A stretch of DNA of 64,000 bases, taken from positions 96,242,880 to 96,306,879 of the forward strand of contig NC_063162.1 in assembly GCF_023159225.1 (NCBI RefSeq), read 5' to 3'. Source of the stretch: Perognathus longimembris pacificus. Taxonomy: Eukaryota; Chordata; Mammalia; Rodentia; Heteromyidae. How positions within the stretch are numbered: position 1 is the stretch's first letter; the number at the start of each line of letters is the position of its first letter. The notes beneath the pieces are model-generated. The model saw only the letters and a list, made by a program, of their open reading frames with translations, was not told the DNA's origin and did not search any database. Positions 11,535-23,289 of this stretch are shown piece after piece. The translations under genes and the position numbers were made by a program.

Positions 11535-11832
11535 GTACTCAGATGTAGTACAGTGGTAGCGAGGGTACAGCCATAGTAAGGGCTGGGGAAGGGAGAAGCA
11601 ATACCAAAATTGAAAGACAAAGAACAAAACAACAAACCATTAAAAAAGGAACACTTACAAAACCATTTGGTGTAAACCAATTGTACAACTCTTGGGGGGA
11701 AAGGAGAAGGGGAGGGGGGAGGGGAGAAAATGAGGGAGGAGGTAACAAGTAGAACAAGAAATGTACTCACTGCTTTTCATATGAATCTGTAACCCCTCTG
11801 TATCACACTTTGACAATAAAGAAAAAAAAAGA
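11535..11832 (+). mobile_element. Truncated L1, 3' UTR only, sense
   Basis: Matches the older L1 3' UTR shared with 12050, 18040 and 26560: 'ggtgtaaaccaattgtacaa', a G-rich polypurine tract at 11693-11745, 'acaagaaatgtactcactgc', 'tgtaacccctctgtatcac', 'ttgacaataaag' and an A tail. It is a severely 5'-truncated insertion. Confidence 0.85.
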
Positions 11833-11904
11833 AATACTTTTTGCCTTTCTCAAAGAATAAATTTTCTAAAACCTATTCTACTATCTCTTAATTATTTAAT
11901 TATC

Positions 11905-11990
11905 TACTAGAACTTGTAAAACTGGGTCTCAAGTCAACATATTTATGAATACAATGCATCTTGTAGGCCTCAGCATATGATCTTCGGGGC
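11905..11990 (-). repeat. Fragment of an unnamed interspersed repeat (family X), antisense
   Basis: 'caagtcaacatatttatgaa' and 'tacaatgcatcttgtaggcc' resemble longer copies at 18838, 21428 and 49365. The identity is only partial. Confidence 0.35.
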
Positions 11991-12049
11991 CCAAACTGGA
12001 TTACTTTTTGTTCCAAGAAGTTTAAAAAAAGATAAAACAAGAAGTCTAA

Positions 12050-12543
12050 ATTATAGTACACATCCAGGATAATCCAAGCAGAAGATCACAATAGTTCAAT
12101 AGCTGTGTCCTTATGAACACTTAAGATGATACTTAAGTGAAATGAACTCCAAGCTATAGAAACAAGTGGATTATCATTGTTATTTTCAATGTACCACCTG
12201 AAATTATGCCCTTTTTCTTTTGTCTTTCTTTCCCATGGTTTTACCTCTGATGCCACTATAACTGATTCTAGTACCCTGGATATTGTATATACTGGTATTG
12301 GAACTAGAGAAGGGAAAGAGAATATCAAAATCAAGAGACAAACATAAAAAGACAAACCAATGCAACAGCAATACTTACAAATCTATATGGTGTAAACCAA
12401 CTGTACAACTCATGGAGGGGTACAAAATGGGGGGGAAGGCTGAGGAAAAATGAAGGAGGAGGTAACAAGTTGGATAAGAAATGTACTTGCCTTACATATG
12501 AAACTGTAACCCCTCTGTACAGAGAAATGAAAAAAAAAAAAAA
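12050..12543 (+). mobile_element. Truncated L1, 3' UTR, sense
   Basis: A longer copy of the same 3' UTR: 'ccaggataatccaagcagaa', 'gaaatgaactccaagctat', 'tcttttgtctttctttccca', 'accctggatattgtatatac', a G-rich tract around 12412-12465, 'tgtaacccctctgtaca' and an A tail to 12543. ORFs inside it are fortuitous. Confidence 0.88.
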
Positions 12544-12597
12544 AGAACCTTCCAGAATATTTCTCTCAGATCATTTCCTTGATGGCCAATTTTTAAC

Positions 12598-12735
12598 CTC
12601 CCAACTCAGTTTCCCTAACTCTAAAAGGGTCTATCAACCTTTTAGGCAGGATATGAAGATTAATTAGCTAAGGCTACAAAGTGCTTTAAGCATGAAATGT
12701 ATGAGATAATAGGATAAATATTAATAATATCCTGC
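12598..12735 (+). repeat. MIR remnant, sense
   Basis: 'aactcagtttccctaactc', 'gaagattaattagcta' and 'acaaagtgctttaagcat' follow the order of the MIR core and 3' half. Strongly diverged. Confidence 0.5.
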
Positions 12736-13980
12736 TAGCAGTTCACCGACAAATGTAGTAAGGTAACTAAGAAAAATAAATTGCAGCGCATGTTATGAAA
12801 TTGAAAAATCGCTAATGGAATGAGCATTTGTTCATACTGGGTGTAACGTTGCATCATGCATAATGTACTACCAGGTCATTTTCAATTGTTTTAATTGCCT
12901 CAAGCAACTGATCTTTAGCATTGTTCTTCACCATCTTTGGCTGGGCCCTAATGCCTATAACTTGGGGCCCCAAACTAACATTAGCCCATATTGAACAGTA
13001 AATGGTAGGGACTTTATTACCTGAGTCTATTATTCAACAGACTCCTTAACATAATTCATGACACAATTAACATTAATTAACTTTACAAAACTCCTGAAAC
13101 TCTCTACTGTTTTAAGACTTCAGATATTGAAGGAGGTAAAGTGCAACTAACAAAAACGTTCCGAATCCTCTTGTGAGAGCTATCAATTAGGGAAAGCAAG
13201 AGATTCCTAAAATTTTATAACCCTCATTTATCACTTACCACTCCTGATAAGTTTATCCTGTGCAAAGATATCTTTAAAGCCATTCAGTATGAAAAGAACT
13301 ATTCATCTCTGTACTTCACATCCACTTTAGAAGAGAAAGTGGTATCTTCCAAATTCATGTCAGAGGAAACCAGAGTCACAAGTGATTACTTGGGCCCTCC
13401 CTACAACTTCACTACCCAAGTACCTCTCAGGTAGACAAGGAAAGAACTCGGCTTTTTCTCCTCATCGCCACTTCTACAGGAAGTGGAGAACTCTTCTACA
13501 AGAATTTCATCTCTGCTCCGAGTTCCAAGTGATTTACAAAAGCCTTTTCTAGACTATCAACAATAATAAGAATCTACCATTGATTAGGGCATGACTCTTT
13601 AAAAGAACCCTCCATTTAGTCATCAGAGAAAGTCTATAAAATAGACATTCCATAATTTTGTTTAAACTTGCTAATATTATAATATGCTGCTTTAATTCCA
13701 ACCAACCCAAAATATTTGCTCATTAATGGTGGAGTTCATGTTCCAATCCACCTGAATTTATAAAGGTAGCAAATTTGACTTTATTGTGTATGCAAAGCAT
13801 AGAATAACTATATCTTTGGAAAGTGAATTTTATTATATCTCATCCCACACATTCTCAAATTAAGAACAAATTTCCCTCATTATGGAAATGCCCAAGAGAT
13901 AAGAGGCTGGAGAAAATTGCTCTATGTAAAATATATAACACGTCCTCAGAGTTTCAGCTACATCAAAAGTGTCCCAGAAG
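12736..13980. other. Mostly unrecognised; possible MIR remnant
   Basis: AT-rich sequence. At 13590-13665, 'tttagtcatcagagaaagtc' with 'tataaaatagacattcc' looks like an antisense MIR fragment. Otherwise no ORF with a domain and no repeat recognised. Confidence 0.4.
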
Positions 13981-14093
13981 GGGCTGGGAATATGGCTTAG
14001 TGGCAAGAGTGCTTGCCTCGTATACATGAAGCCCTGGGTTTGATTCCTCAGCACCACATATATAGAAAAGACCAGAAGTTAAAAAAAAAGTCT
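13981..14093 (+). mobile_element. IDL SINE with only the start of Geo, sense
   Basis: 'gggctgggaatatggctta', 'gtggcaagagtgcttgcctc' and 'gtttgattcctcagcaccac' form a complete IDL unit. The linker 'accagaagt' then runs straight into poly(A), so the Geo half is lost almost at its first base. Confidence 0.85.
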
Positions 14094-14383
14094 TGAAAGA
14101 GGCCTTTTTTGTCTTTGACAGGTAAATTTCATAAAATAGAGCTCTTTTTCCTCTACATGCACTTATTGGCTACAGGATCTTCAGATCAATGGAATTTTTT
14201 TTGCCTAAGGCCCATAAAATGTTTTTGCATAGCTTCATGTATATCTTTGGGTTTTAGATCTTATTGCTTTGGTATCTTCCAAAAATATTAGCCAAGCACA
14301 AACTTCCTTCATTATTTTACTGATTATACAAACCCTACAGAATGGTTTTGAATTCATAGTCCTTTTCCTTTCAAAGTAATGAT

Positions 14384-14427
14384 TCACACACACACATACA
14401 CACACATCTGTGTATATACACACATAT
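14384..14427. repeat. (CA)n/(TA)n microsatellite
   Basis: CA and TA dinucleotide steps with interruptions. Confidence 0.8.
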
Positions 14428-14547
14428 TTCTAGTCTCATTTATAGAAACTGCTCATCTCATTTAAGACTTGATTCTCCAAAAATAATTTTCAACTCTCAT
14501 CTGTCAAAAAGTTTGTCTATAATTTTATAAAAACATAACATTTATCT

Positions 14548-14775
14548 GGGTGCCAGTTGCTCATATCTGTAATCCTAGTTACTCAGGAGAGTGAGATCTG
14601 GGGATTGCATTTTTGAAGCAACCCTTGGCAGGAAAGTCTCCAACTAACCACCAAATAACTGGAAGTGGCACTGGGGCTCAAAGTGGTAGAGTGCTAGGCT
14701 TGAGCAAAAAAACTCAGGGATGGTGCCCAGGCCTTGAGTTCAAGCCTCATGACAGATAATAATAGTAATAAAAAT
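14548..14775 (+). mobile_element. B1-Geo SINE, sense
   Basis: 'gttgctcatatctgtaatcc', 'agttactcaggagagtgag', the linker 'ctaaccaccaaataactgg', then Geo 'ggggctcaaagtggtagag' and 'cttgagttcaagcctcatga', with an AAT-rich tail. Confidence 0.88.
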
Positions 14776-14942
14776 AATTATATATATATATCATTTACAA
14801 ACATTTATTTACATATGCTTGTTTTAATTCATTCTGCTAATGTGGAAAGGATGCTTAAATTTTTAATGAAGAGTTAAGCAGTTAGGTAAATTGTAAAACC
14901 ATGACCTGTAAACATAAATTTCACATTGATTGATCAACTTAT

Positions 14943-15085
14943 GCCTTCATCCAACACATATTAAGGAATGCTGTCAGTTTTCCTGGAGCTGTGATAGGAA
15001 GTAGGAATTAGCGTTGAATACCCTAGATCTTTCAAGTTCCTCACAACCTGTATAGAATGTTTATAGTACAAAGTAATAAGAATAA
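14943..15085 (-). repeat. L2 3'-end remnant, antisense
   Basis: 'tcatccaacacatattaagg', 'ggagctgtgataggaagta' and 'tcaagttcctcacaacctg' follow the antisense L2 pattern. Weak, ancient match. Confidence 0.4.
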
Positions 15086-16405
15086 TACAATGGGGAGATT
15101 TCACGGTTATCACATAACAACCAGGGAAAGCAGGGAAAGTTTTCCACTGGGGATGTACCACAGTTGGAAGCAAAATGTAAATTGTTTGGGCATTTTATAT
15201 TTTCTCCTGTTCTAAGAACAAGAATATTATAAGACTCTTTGAAGATTTACCTACTTCTGTGTCATTTCTTTTTTAAATAGTTTTGGTAATCATAACTGCC
15301 TCTGAAATTCCTCAGGGGGGATTCTACAAAACTACTGAATTCTCAGGTGTTTAAGAATGTTGTCTTTATTTCTCCTGACTTTTACTTCTGTGGTCAGGAT
15401 GCTGTCATTTGTTAGTGTTGTCTCCTAGATAGCAAATGGGCATACCCTCAGAAATTCTTTTCACTTCCTGATGCCAAAATCAAATGACAAGCCAGGCAAT
15501 GCATACTTCCCTCATGTGCTTTAGAGTTTAATTTCTAACATTAAGCACCATTCTCTCATTCATTCATGGAGCACGCCTAAGTGAGAAAACATGAGCTGTG
15601 AAAACACACTGACTCACCATAGGAAATCACACCATCTTTGAACACACAGATATGTAAAGAATGATCACACAGGGCAAAATGGATAGACATTTGCAAAGAG
15701 CTATGCAATTAGATCCCCCTACTGAGGAAGCACAGAAAGCTGTTGTGAGGAGATAACATTAAATTTGTATTTTAAGAGATAGTCAGAAGTTTGGACATGA
15801 GGAATGAAAAGACATTTTAAGCCTACAAAGCAGCTAATGAAAAAGTCAGAGATTTTAAAATACATATTTCTTTTTGAGAACTTGGGCCTCAATGCATATA
15901 GAAGGAAAATTTATGATGGAAGATGAGGTTGTAAATATCATTTGAGATTAGGAATTGAAAGCTCTTTTATACTATCATAAAAAGATTATATTTGTCTTGA
16001 GAGCAATGAAAAGTGAAGACGTTTTAAATTAGCAGGTAATGCCAGGTTTATCTTTAAAAATCTAAAAAGAGCATAGAAGTGTAGTAGCTGACCAGTGGGA
16101 AATTTGCTACGTTAAATCTTTGTAAATTGTGAAATTGGGGAGAACTATTAGGGTCTTCCAATACTGCCCTTGTCAATTAGAATATTTATTTCTTTGCAGT
16201 GCTAAACTTGCTAATATTATGATATGTTTATGATATGCTTTTATTCCAACCAGCCCAAACAATTGATATTTAAAATTTATTTCCAGATGTAGTTACTCTC
16301 ATATCAGAGAGACCCTGAAGCAATCTATCATAGCCTGTATCAGCAATAGAAGAATTCAGACAAGATGAAAACCTAACAAAAGTAATAGAAAAGTAACATA
16401 CTCAT
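15086..16405. other. No recognised feature
   Basis: AT-rich sequence without a supportable ORF, RNA gene or repeat. Confidence 0.5.
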
Positions 16406-16633
16406 TTTTTTGTGTGCTGGTCCTGCACTTGAACTCAAACCTTTAGTTTCTTCAGATTTTTTGCTCAAGGGTAGCATTGTACCACTTGAGCCACAGCCCC
16501 ATCTCTGGCTTTTTTGGTGGCTAATTGGAGATCAGCATGTCACAGACTTCCTTTCCAGAGCTGGCTTCAAACTGCAATTCTCAGATTTCAGCCTCCCTGA
16601 ATAGTTAGGATTACAGGTCACTGGCATCTAGCT
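16406..16633 (-). mobile_element. B1-Geo-type SINE, antisense
   Basis: 'tgtgctggtcctgcacttg', 'accacttgagccacagcccc', 'ggctaattggagatcagcat' and 'tgaatagttaggattacagg' give the antisense dimer order. Confidence 0.8.
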
Positions 16634-16649
16634 ACTTATTTTCATGTGT

Positions 16650-16872
16650 GTGTATGGAGGCTTGGTAATGGGAACTGAATTCAGGGTCTCATGCTTGCTA
16701 GGTAGGTGCTGTACCACTGGAGCTATACCTCTACCCACTTTGGGGGTTGGTTATTTTCAAGGAAGGGTTTCATTTCTGCCTCAGCCATGATACTTCTTGG
16801 TGTTGCTGGGGATGATAGGCATCACCATGGCTCCAAATGGCTCTACTTCCCCTGTAGCTGGAATAACAGAAC
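16650..16872 (-). mobile_element. B1-dID-type SINE, antisense
   Basis: The right monomer is ID-like without the Geo-specific spacer: antisense B-box region 'gaactgaattcagggtctca', then 'tgcttgctaggtaggtgctg', then antisense A-box 'taccactggagctatacc'. A degraded B1-like half follows. It is key to the Geo-origin argument. Confidence 0.65.
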
Positions 16873-17129
16873 TGAGTCCAGCCAGTGACTGAGGAGTTTT
16901 AATTATGGTGTCAGGATAATATTGAGTAAAGTGTGTGCTCTAGAAACCTTACGTGAGAAGTAGGAATATGGATCATAGAAATGTTCATACAAAAGATAAT
17001 AATCAACACAGGACATCAGTAGCTTACAACAAAAATTTCAGAACATGGTCAAATTTCATGAAATTATTAGGGAAAAGACAAAAGGATGAACATAGTTGTG
17101 CTGGTGGCTTTAGTGTGATCTTGCTTGTA
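16873..17129. other. No recognised feature
   Basis: Unrecognised AT-rich sequence before an L1 fragment. Confidence 0.4.
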
Positions 17130-17715
17130 AGCCTTCGAGTAAATGTTCAAAAGCAGGAATGCTGTGTCATTGGGAAGCCCTATGTTTAGCTGTTTGAGGA
17201 ACCTCCATACTGCTTTCCAGAGTGGTTGAACAAGGTTACACTCCCACCAACAGTGTACTCAGGTTCCCTTTTGGCCACATCCCCTCCAGCGTCTGTGGTT
17301 ATTAGTTTTCTTGATAATGGACATTCTTACTGTGGTAAGGTAGAATCTCAGTGTTGTTTTGATTTGCATTTCTTTTATGGCCAGGGATGTTAAGCACTTC
17401 TTCATGTGCCTCTTGGCCATTCTCATTTCTTCTTCAGAGAAGTTTCCCTTTAAGTCTTTAGCCCATTTATTAACGGTTCAGTTGTTCTTTTGAGACTTTT
17501 TTTGGGGGGTACTTAACTTTATGTTCTATGTATATTTTAGATAAGAGGGCCTTGTCAGGTGTATGGTCAGTGAAGGTCTTCTCCTAATTTGTGTGTTTCC
17601 TATTTATTTTGCAAGCTATGTCCTTTTCCATGCAGAAACTCTGCAATTTAATGCAATCCCATTTGTCTAATCTTTCTTTGATTTTTTTTCTGGGCCTTTA
17701 TTAAGCAAGTTTCAT
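17130..17715 (-). mobile_element. Inverted 5' part of an L1 (ORF2 segment)
   Basis: On the minus strand this encodes the distal ORF2 region: 'gattgcattaaattgcagag' (the YKLKSF-type segment) through 'aggttcctcaaacagct'. It sits head-to-head with the sense 3' part at 17826-18570, the arrangement made by twin priming. Frames are broken. Confidence 0.82.
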
Positions 17716-17716
17716 C

Positions 17717-17815
17717 CTAGGGCTGGGATGTAGCTCAGTGGCAAAGCACTTGCCTAGCAAGTGCAACATCCTGGGTTTGATCCCCAGTACCAAAACAAAA
17801 AAGAAATAAAGAAGA
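17717..17815 (+). mobile_element. ID element, sense
   Basis: 'ggctgggatgtagctcagtg', 'cacttgcctagcaagtgcaa' and 'ctgggtttgatccccagtac', then an A-rich tail. The 10-bp TSD aagtttcatc lies at 17707-17716 and 17816-17825. It inserted near the inversion breakpoint of the L1. Confidence 0.93.
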
Positions 17816-17825
17816 AAGTTTCATC

Positions 17826-18570
17826 TTGTGCCAAGGAGTCCAACTGTTCATCACTAAAATATGGAATCAACCCAGATGCCTCTCACTAGATGAATGGGTC
17901 AAGAAAGAAAATATGTTACATATACACAATGGAATTCTATGTTTCTATCAAAAGAATAACATTGTCCCATTCTTAGAGAAATGGAAGGACTTGGAAAAAA
18001 ATCACACTAAGTGAAGTGAGCCAGACCCAAAGAAACATGGACTCTGTGGTTTCCCTCATAGGGAATAATTAGTACATGTCTAGGATAGTCCTAACAGAAG
18101 ATTACAATAGCTCAATAGCTATATACATATGAACACATAAGATGATACTAAGTGAAATGAACTATATGTTATGGAAAGAAGTGGTTTATCACTGTTGTTG
18201 TTATTTCCAATGTACCATGTGAAATTATGTGTTTTTCTTTTGTCTTTCTTCCCCATGGTTTTACCCCTGATGTCACTGTAACTGATTTTTGTACACTGTG
18301 CATTGTATATATATTTATTGGAACTAGGGAAATGGTGGAGAACACCAAAATGGAGAGACAAAGGGTAAAAGGCAAACCAATGCAAAAATAATACTTATAA
18401 GACAATATGCTGTAAATCAACTGTACAACTGGGAGGGGGGAGTTGGGAGCAGGGAAGGTGGGAGAACAATGAGGGAAGGGTAACAAGTTGGACAAGAAAT
18501 ATACTCACTGCCTTATGTATAAAACTGTAACCCTTCTGTTCATCACTTTGAAAATAAATAATTAAATTGA
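17826..18570 (+). mobile_element. L1 3' part: ORF2 C-terminus and 3' UTR, sense
   Basis: ORF2 C-terminal peptide pieces KIWNQPRC, DEWVKK, FLEKWKDLEK and then 'gagccagacccaaagaaaca' are readable. They are followed by the older 3' UTR with a G-rich tract near 18430-18480, 'gtaacccttctgttcatcac' and an A-rich end. It forms one insertion with the inverted block at 17130-17715. Confidence 0.87.
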
Positions 18571-18837
18571 TAAAATTTTAAAGACCACAGGAAAATTGTC
18601 AATGGGTTTAATACTGGGTATTTTGTGTTCATGTCAATTTCATTCCCTGCCATTCAACAAACTACACTGTGGAATTTGCTTCTTCTTCTCATAGTTCATT
18701 GGATTCTCCTAGAAACCCTGATATGCAAATCACAAATCTGCAGATCTAGTTTATCAGAGAATGCGTATGTGAGAAAAAATTGAGCTCCTTCTGAGTAAGG
18801 CTAGAATTGTTTTTGTTTTCTTTTTTTGTTAAATTTA

Positions 18838-19075
18838 TTTCTTAATACAAAGGAGGTTCAGGTCAACATTTCAATTTATGAGTATAATGCATCTTGATCA
18901 GTGTCACCCTTTCCATCATTCTCCTGCATCTCTCCCAAGCACATCCATTTTGGCTCCATTTTAACACATTTACATAAAGCATGAATATTACATCCACCCA
19001 CCCTTCCTGTCTCCATTTGTCTACCTCTTCCCTGAACCCTTACCCCATTATACAAACATGTCTCAGCTTTCTGGT
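18838..19075 (-). repeat. Unnamed interspersed repeat (family X), antisense
   Basis: 'acaaaggaggttcaggtcaa', 'gagtataatgcatcttgatc' and 'agtgtcaccctttccatcat' recur at 21428 and 49365 in the same orientation, always T-rich at the left edge. It could be the 3' end of another LINE subfamily. Confidence 0.5.
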
Positions 19076-20654
19076 GTTCTAGAATTGTTTAACTGTAAAC
19101 CACATAGAAAAGAAAGGTTAGGTGGTATGCTAGTTTTAGGGCTACATTACACATTATTATAAATGGGTGTCTTAAAGCATTTAGATTATTTAAAAGCATT
19201 TACAATTTTTGAAGTTGGAAACCTGAGAAAAGACTTCAGCTGGTCCATGCTGTGTCTGGATGTTGTAGAGGAGATTCCTTCAAGGAATATTTGGGTCTTC
19301 TTTGATTATAGCACAATAATTTCCATCTAACTTTCACATCTGTACACATTGAAAACATCTCTCTCCTATAAAGCTGACTCAGTGGGTTTAGTGATCACCC
19401 TAATGAGGATCCTGATCTCAACAACCAAGAACCAACTTTCAAAAATAGTTCATACTCATGAGTACCAAAGGATAGCACTTCATTATATTTTTATGTAAGG
19501 CACAATTCAACAAAATACAGCTGTCTAGTTTATCAAGTAACCATGAGCCAAACCCAGGAGTTGAAGTCTTTTGAGTTTCCTGGGCACAAAGCTGTGTTAG
19601 TATTCTTCCTGCACTCAATCGCTGAAAATGAGCTATTTTACATCTAATCTGCTTGTTAACCGGTGATGAATTTCAAAGCACAGCAACTGATCCCATGGTT
19701 AGTTACATAACTGATAGTTGCATATCTTCGAAGAACTTACTCATGAGCCACCTTTACCTTTTAATAGAATTATGTACTTCCAAGTATTTACAAAATATTG
19801 TTGTCAAATAATGCCAGAAACTTTATTTTGGTATGTTTCTTTTAAGGTATCTGCACACTTAATTGGTACATCAATTGGCAGGTGCAAGTTAATTTTATGG
19901 GTACTTAATTGCTAATTTCCTATGCAAATCAATATTTGAACTTTTAGTTTTCAATTGAGCGTGCACTAAAATTGGATTTTAACTGCTTAAAGTAACTGAA
20001 AAATTCCAAATGCAATACAATAGAAGCTTACAGTAATGCTGTCTCTGCTGGCCCTCATATGGAAGTATTATTGTTATACCATTTGATAGTTAAATATATT
20101 TTAATGGGCTACAAAATATATTTATTACAATGACGTACATACGGAAAAAAATTCCCAAAGTAATTATTAGAAGATGAACATTAAAATCATATCAAAATGA
20201 TCACATATATGCAGGTGGGTATATACAGAATATCTTTGTCACATGCAGAATGTTTGGGACTATAATTCCTTTGATTTTTTTTCACTTTGAATTTTTTTCA
20301 TTTTTGTAATAGGGTATCTTGAGGAGTAACCTAACTCCAAACATAAAAATAATTTATGTTTTATGTACACCATATGTACACATAGAAAACACAAGAGAGA
20401 GATACGTACATAAATGTGAAAATATTTTATATTAACATCTCCAGTGTGTTTGTGTTTTAAATCTAACCTATATGAGGTCAGATGTGGAATTTTCCATTGT
20501 GGCTTCATATTGACACTCAAAAATATTTTGATTTGGGAGAATTTCATACTTTGAATGTTCAGATCATCCATGTTAATCTTGCATGCACTGTGCGTGTCCA
20601 TATTTATCTATAAAGTAGTATCTATATTTACTGAAAATAGTGTGCCATCTTTCC
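19076..20654. other. No firmly recognised feature
   Basis: AT-rich sequence. The part from 19120 to 19310 faintly resembles an old mammalian repeat ('agggctacattacac', 'gtccatgctgtgtctgg'), but I could not assign it. The 113-codon ORF at 20260-20601 has no domain. Confidence 0.4.
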
Positions 20655-20765
20655 ATCCTTTCTTTTGAGATGAAACTTTACTATACCAGGCTGGCCTGAA
20701 ACTCGCAGTCCTCTTACACCAGCCTGTTTAGTGCTTTGATTACCAGTTTGTGCCACCATGCATGG
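20655..20765 (-). mobile_element. B1 SINE, antisense
   Basis: 'tataccaggctggcctgaaa', 'ctcgcagtcctcttacacc' and 'gattaccagtttgtgccacc' match antisense B1. A single monomer. Confidence 0.75.
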
Positions 20766-20787
20766 GTCTTACATTTACCTTTACAGA

Positions 20788-20826
20788 AAGCGTGTGTGTG
20801 TGTGTGTATGTGTGTGTGTGTGTGTA
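20788..20826. repeat. (GT)n microsatellite
   Basis: GT repeat with a single GTAT interruption. Confidence 0.95.
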
Positions 20827-21427
20827 ATCATGTTAATATTTCCTTATCTCTGTAAAAAATGGGGGCGATAATAATTCAAGTTTGCCATCTCTGTTAAACA
20901 CAATTTTAAAATTGCCTCATCTACTAGTGATAGAAACATCTCTGACTTCTTCAGATACTCAGTGATTGCTATGAAGAAATATCACAGATGTGCATAAGGT
21001 TCCAAATCAGTTGATCTTAGAACAAAGAGATTATCCTTTCATACCTTCTGAAATCTGAATCTAGAGGTAAGAGGTAGAGAAAATAAGATATTCAAAACAT
21101 GAGGATTTGACTTGAAGATTGTGAGGGGTTTTCTATGGGCTTTATATGATGTCAGACAATAAAGAGAAGAGGGGCCACTTGGTGCTGTAGCCCTGAAAAA
21201 CAATTCTGCTGCAAAGAAAGATGAGCTTGGAAACAATCAACTCCTTGATGTCAGTTTTTGATAATCCAGTGCAGAGAATTCATTCATATTTTGCCAGGCT
21301 TCTCTACAACAGAAATTTAAGATTAGGAGTGGATGTTAGTTTCAGCTGCTAAATCTGTAACATTTATTACAAAGCAATAGAAAAATATTATTTTACATTT
21401 AAGTCAATAATAATGATCTTAAAATAG

Positions 21428-21600
21428 TTGTACAAAGGAGTTTTCATTCAACCATATAGTTTATGAATGCAATGCAGCTTGACCAGTGTCACCCCTTTCA
21501 ATATTCTCATCCAACTATCCTCTACCCACTTCTTCATTCATTCTTCTGAACTTTGTTGAATATGCATTAAATACTTGGCTATATTCTCGCCCTTTTCTCC
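21428..21600 (-). repeat. Unnamed interspersed repeat (family X), antisense
   Basis: 'gttgtacaaaggagttttca', 'gaatgcaatgcagcttgacc' and 'agtgtcacccctttcaatat' match the copies at 18838 and 49365. It abuts an L1 3' end. Confidence 0.5.
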
Positions 21601-21626
21601 TTTTTTTTTCAATAGATATTTGAGTT

Positions 21627-22195
21627 TTTTTAAATTTTAATTGTCAAACTGATGTACAGAGAGGTTATAGTTTCATACATTAGGCATTGGATACATTTCT
21701 TGTACTGTTTGTTACCTCCTCCCTCATTCCCCGCTCCCACTCCCTTTCCCCACATGAGTTGTTCAGTTGTTTTACACTAAACAGTTTTGCAAGTATTGCT
21801 TTTGTAGTCGATTGTCTTTTTACCCTGTGTCTCTCAATTTTGGTATTCCCTTTCAGTTTCCTAGTTCTAATACCAGTATACACGGTTTCCAATGTACTCA
21901 GATAAGATACAGAGATAATGGAGGTACAACCACAGGAAGGGGATACAAGAGGATCATCAATAATAGAAGCAATGGTTTCACATCGCATGTTGAAAGTAAT
22001 TACAACAGCGATATAACAGTTGTTTCCATAACATGGAGTTCATTTTACTTAGCATCAACTTAATGTGTTCATAAGGGTATAGCTATTGGGCTCTTGTGAT
22101 CCTCTGCTGTGACTAGCCTAAACCTGTGCTAATTATTCCCTATGAAGAAGACCATAGAGTCCATGTTTCTTTGGGTCTGGCTCACTACTACTAGA
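21627..22195 (-). mobile_element. L1 3' part: 3' UTR and end of ORF2, antisense
   Basis: On the plus strand: 'gtacagagaggttatagttt', the C-rich complement of the polypurine tract at about 21716-21755, and 'tttctttgggtctggctcac', the complement of the ORF2 C-terminus. It is the 3' end of a 5'-inverted L1 whose other part is at 22197-22905. Confidence 0.85.
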
Positions 22196-22196
22196 G

Positions 22197-22905
22197 CTGA
22201 TCCATAATTTTGGCAAAGTTGCAGGATATAAAATAAACCCTCAAAAAATCAACGGCGTTTTTCTATGCTAATGACCCGAAGACCGAGGCTGAAATCAGAA
22301 AAGCAATTCCTTTTGCAATAGCCTCAAAAAACATAAAATACCTAGGAATAACCTTAACCAAAGAAGTGAAAGACCTCTATGATGTGAACTTTAAAAACAT
22401 GAAAAAGGAAATTAAGGCAGAACTAAGGAAATGGAAAAACCTCCAATGCTCCTGGATTGGGAGGATTAATATAATCAAAATGGCAATATTGCCAAAGATG
22501 ATCTACAAATTCAATGCAATACCCATTAATATCCCAACACAATTTTTTAATGAAATAGAGGAAGCAATCCAGAAATTCATATGAAACAATAAAAGACCCA
22601 GAATAGCAAAAACAATCCTAAGCAGAAAGAACAGTGCTGGAGGAATTACAATACCAAACTTCAAGCTGTATTATAAAGCTATAGTAATAAAAATAGTTTG
22701 CTATTAGCACTGGAACAGGCCTGAAGACCAATGGAACAGAATTGATGACCCAGAAATGAACCCACAGAACTATGCCTACTTAATCTTTGATAAAGTAGCT
22801 AAAAAAATAGGATGGAAGAAAGATAGCCTCTTTAACAAAGGGTGCTGGCAAAACTGGTTCAACACCTGCACCAAACTAAAACTAGAACCTCTTCTCCTTT
22901 ATATT
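22197..22905 (+). mobile_element. Inverted 5' part of an L1 (ORF2 segment)
   Basis: The plus strand encodes the distal RT and following region: [17 protein letters not shown], then [41 protein letters not shown] and FIRWNNKRP-like sequence, ending near CTKLKLEP. Internal stops (for example after QKFI) and frameshifts break it. Head-to-head placement with 21627-22195 indicates twin priming. Confidence 0.87.
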
Positions 22906-23039
22906 TGTTTACCCCTTCTCGCTGGACTCCACCCCATCCCACTTAAGTTTAATTATTGTAAGTGAAATTACTGAGTAGATGTATACGTGTACCGTTTTTA
23001 GTTTTCTGTTTAAATTTCCAAAATACATGTGATTAATTT

Positions 23040-23130
23040 TCATTTAGTGGTTCTTGGCCTTGAACTCAGGGCCTTGCATTTACTAGGCAGAAATTCTACT
23101 GTTCTACTATTGAGCCATGCTTCCCACCTT
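23040..23130 (-). mobile_element. dID/ID-like SINE monomer, antisense
   Basis: 'cttggccttgaactcagggc', 'tttactaggcagaaattcta' and 'tactattgagccatgctt' give B-box, loop and A-box of an ID-like unit on the minus strand, with the short (non-Geo) spacing. Confidence 0.65.
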
Positions 23131-23289
23131 GAAGTGATTGATTTTTCCATTAAAATTATTTCTAAATCTAATTATTCCTCAAGATACAGCATTTACCTTT
23201 TTCTAGTATATATGTTAAAAGTATTTAATGTCTTTTGCCTTTAATGTAATTTCTGGTATTATTATTGTTAAAATTATTATTCTTATTGT

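Noticed and set aside
18119..18495. Overlapping ORFs of 88 and 108 codons on the minus strand, and similar ones at 11402-11770 and 12086-12355
   Set aside because: They are antisense to L1 3' UTR copies and recur because the repeat recurs.
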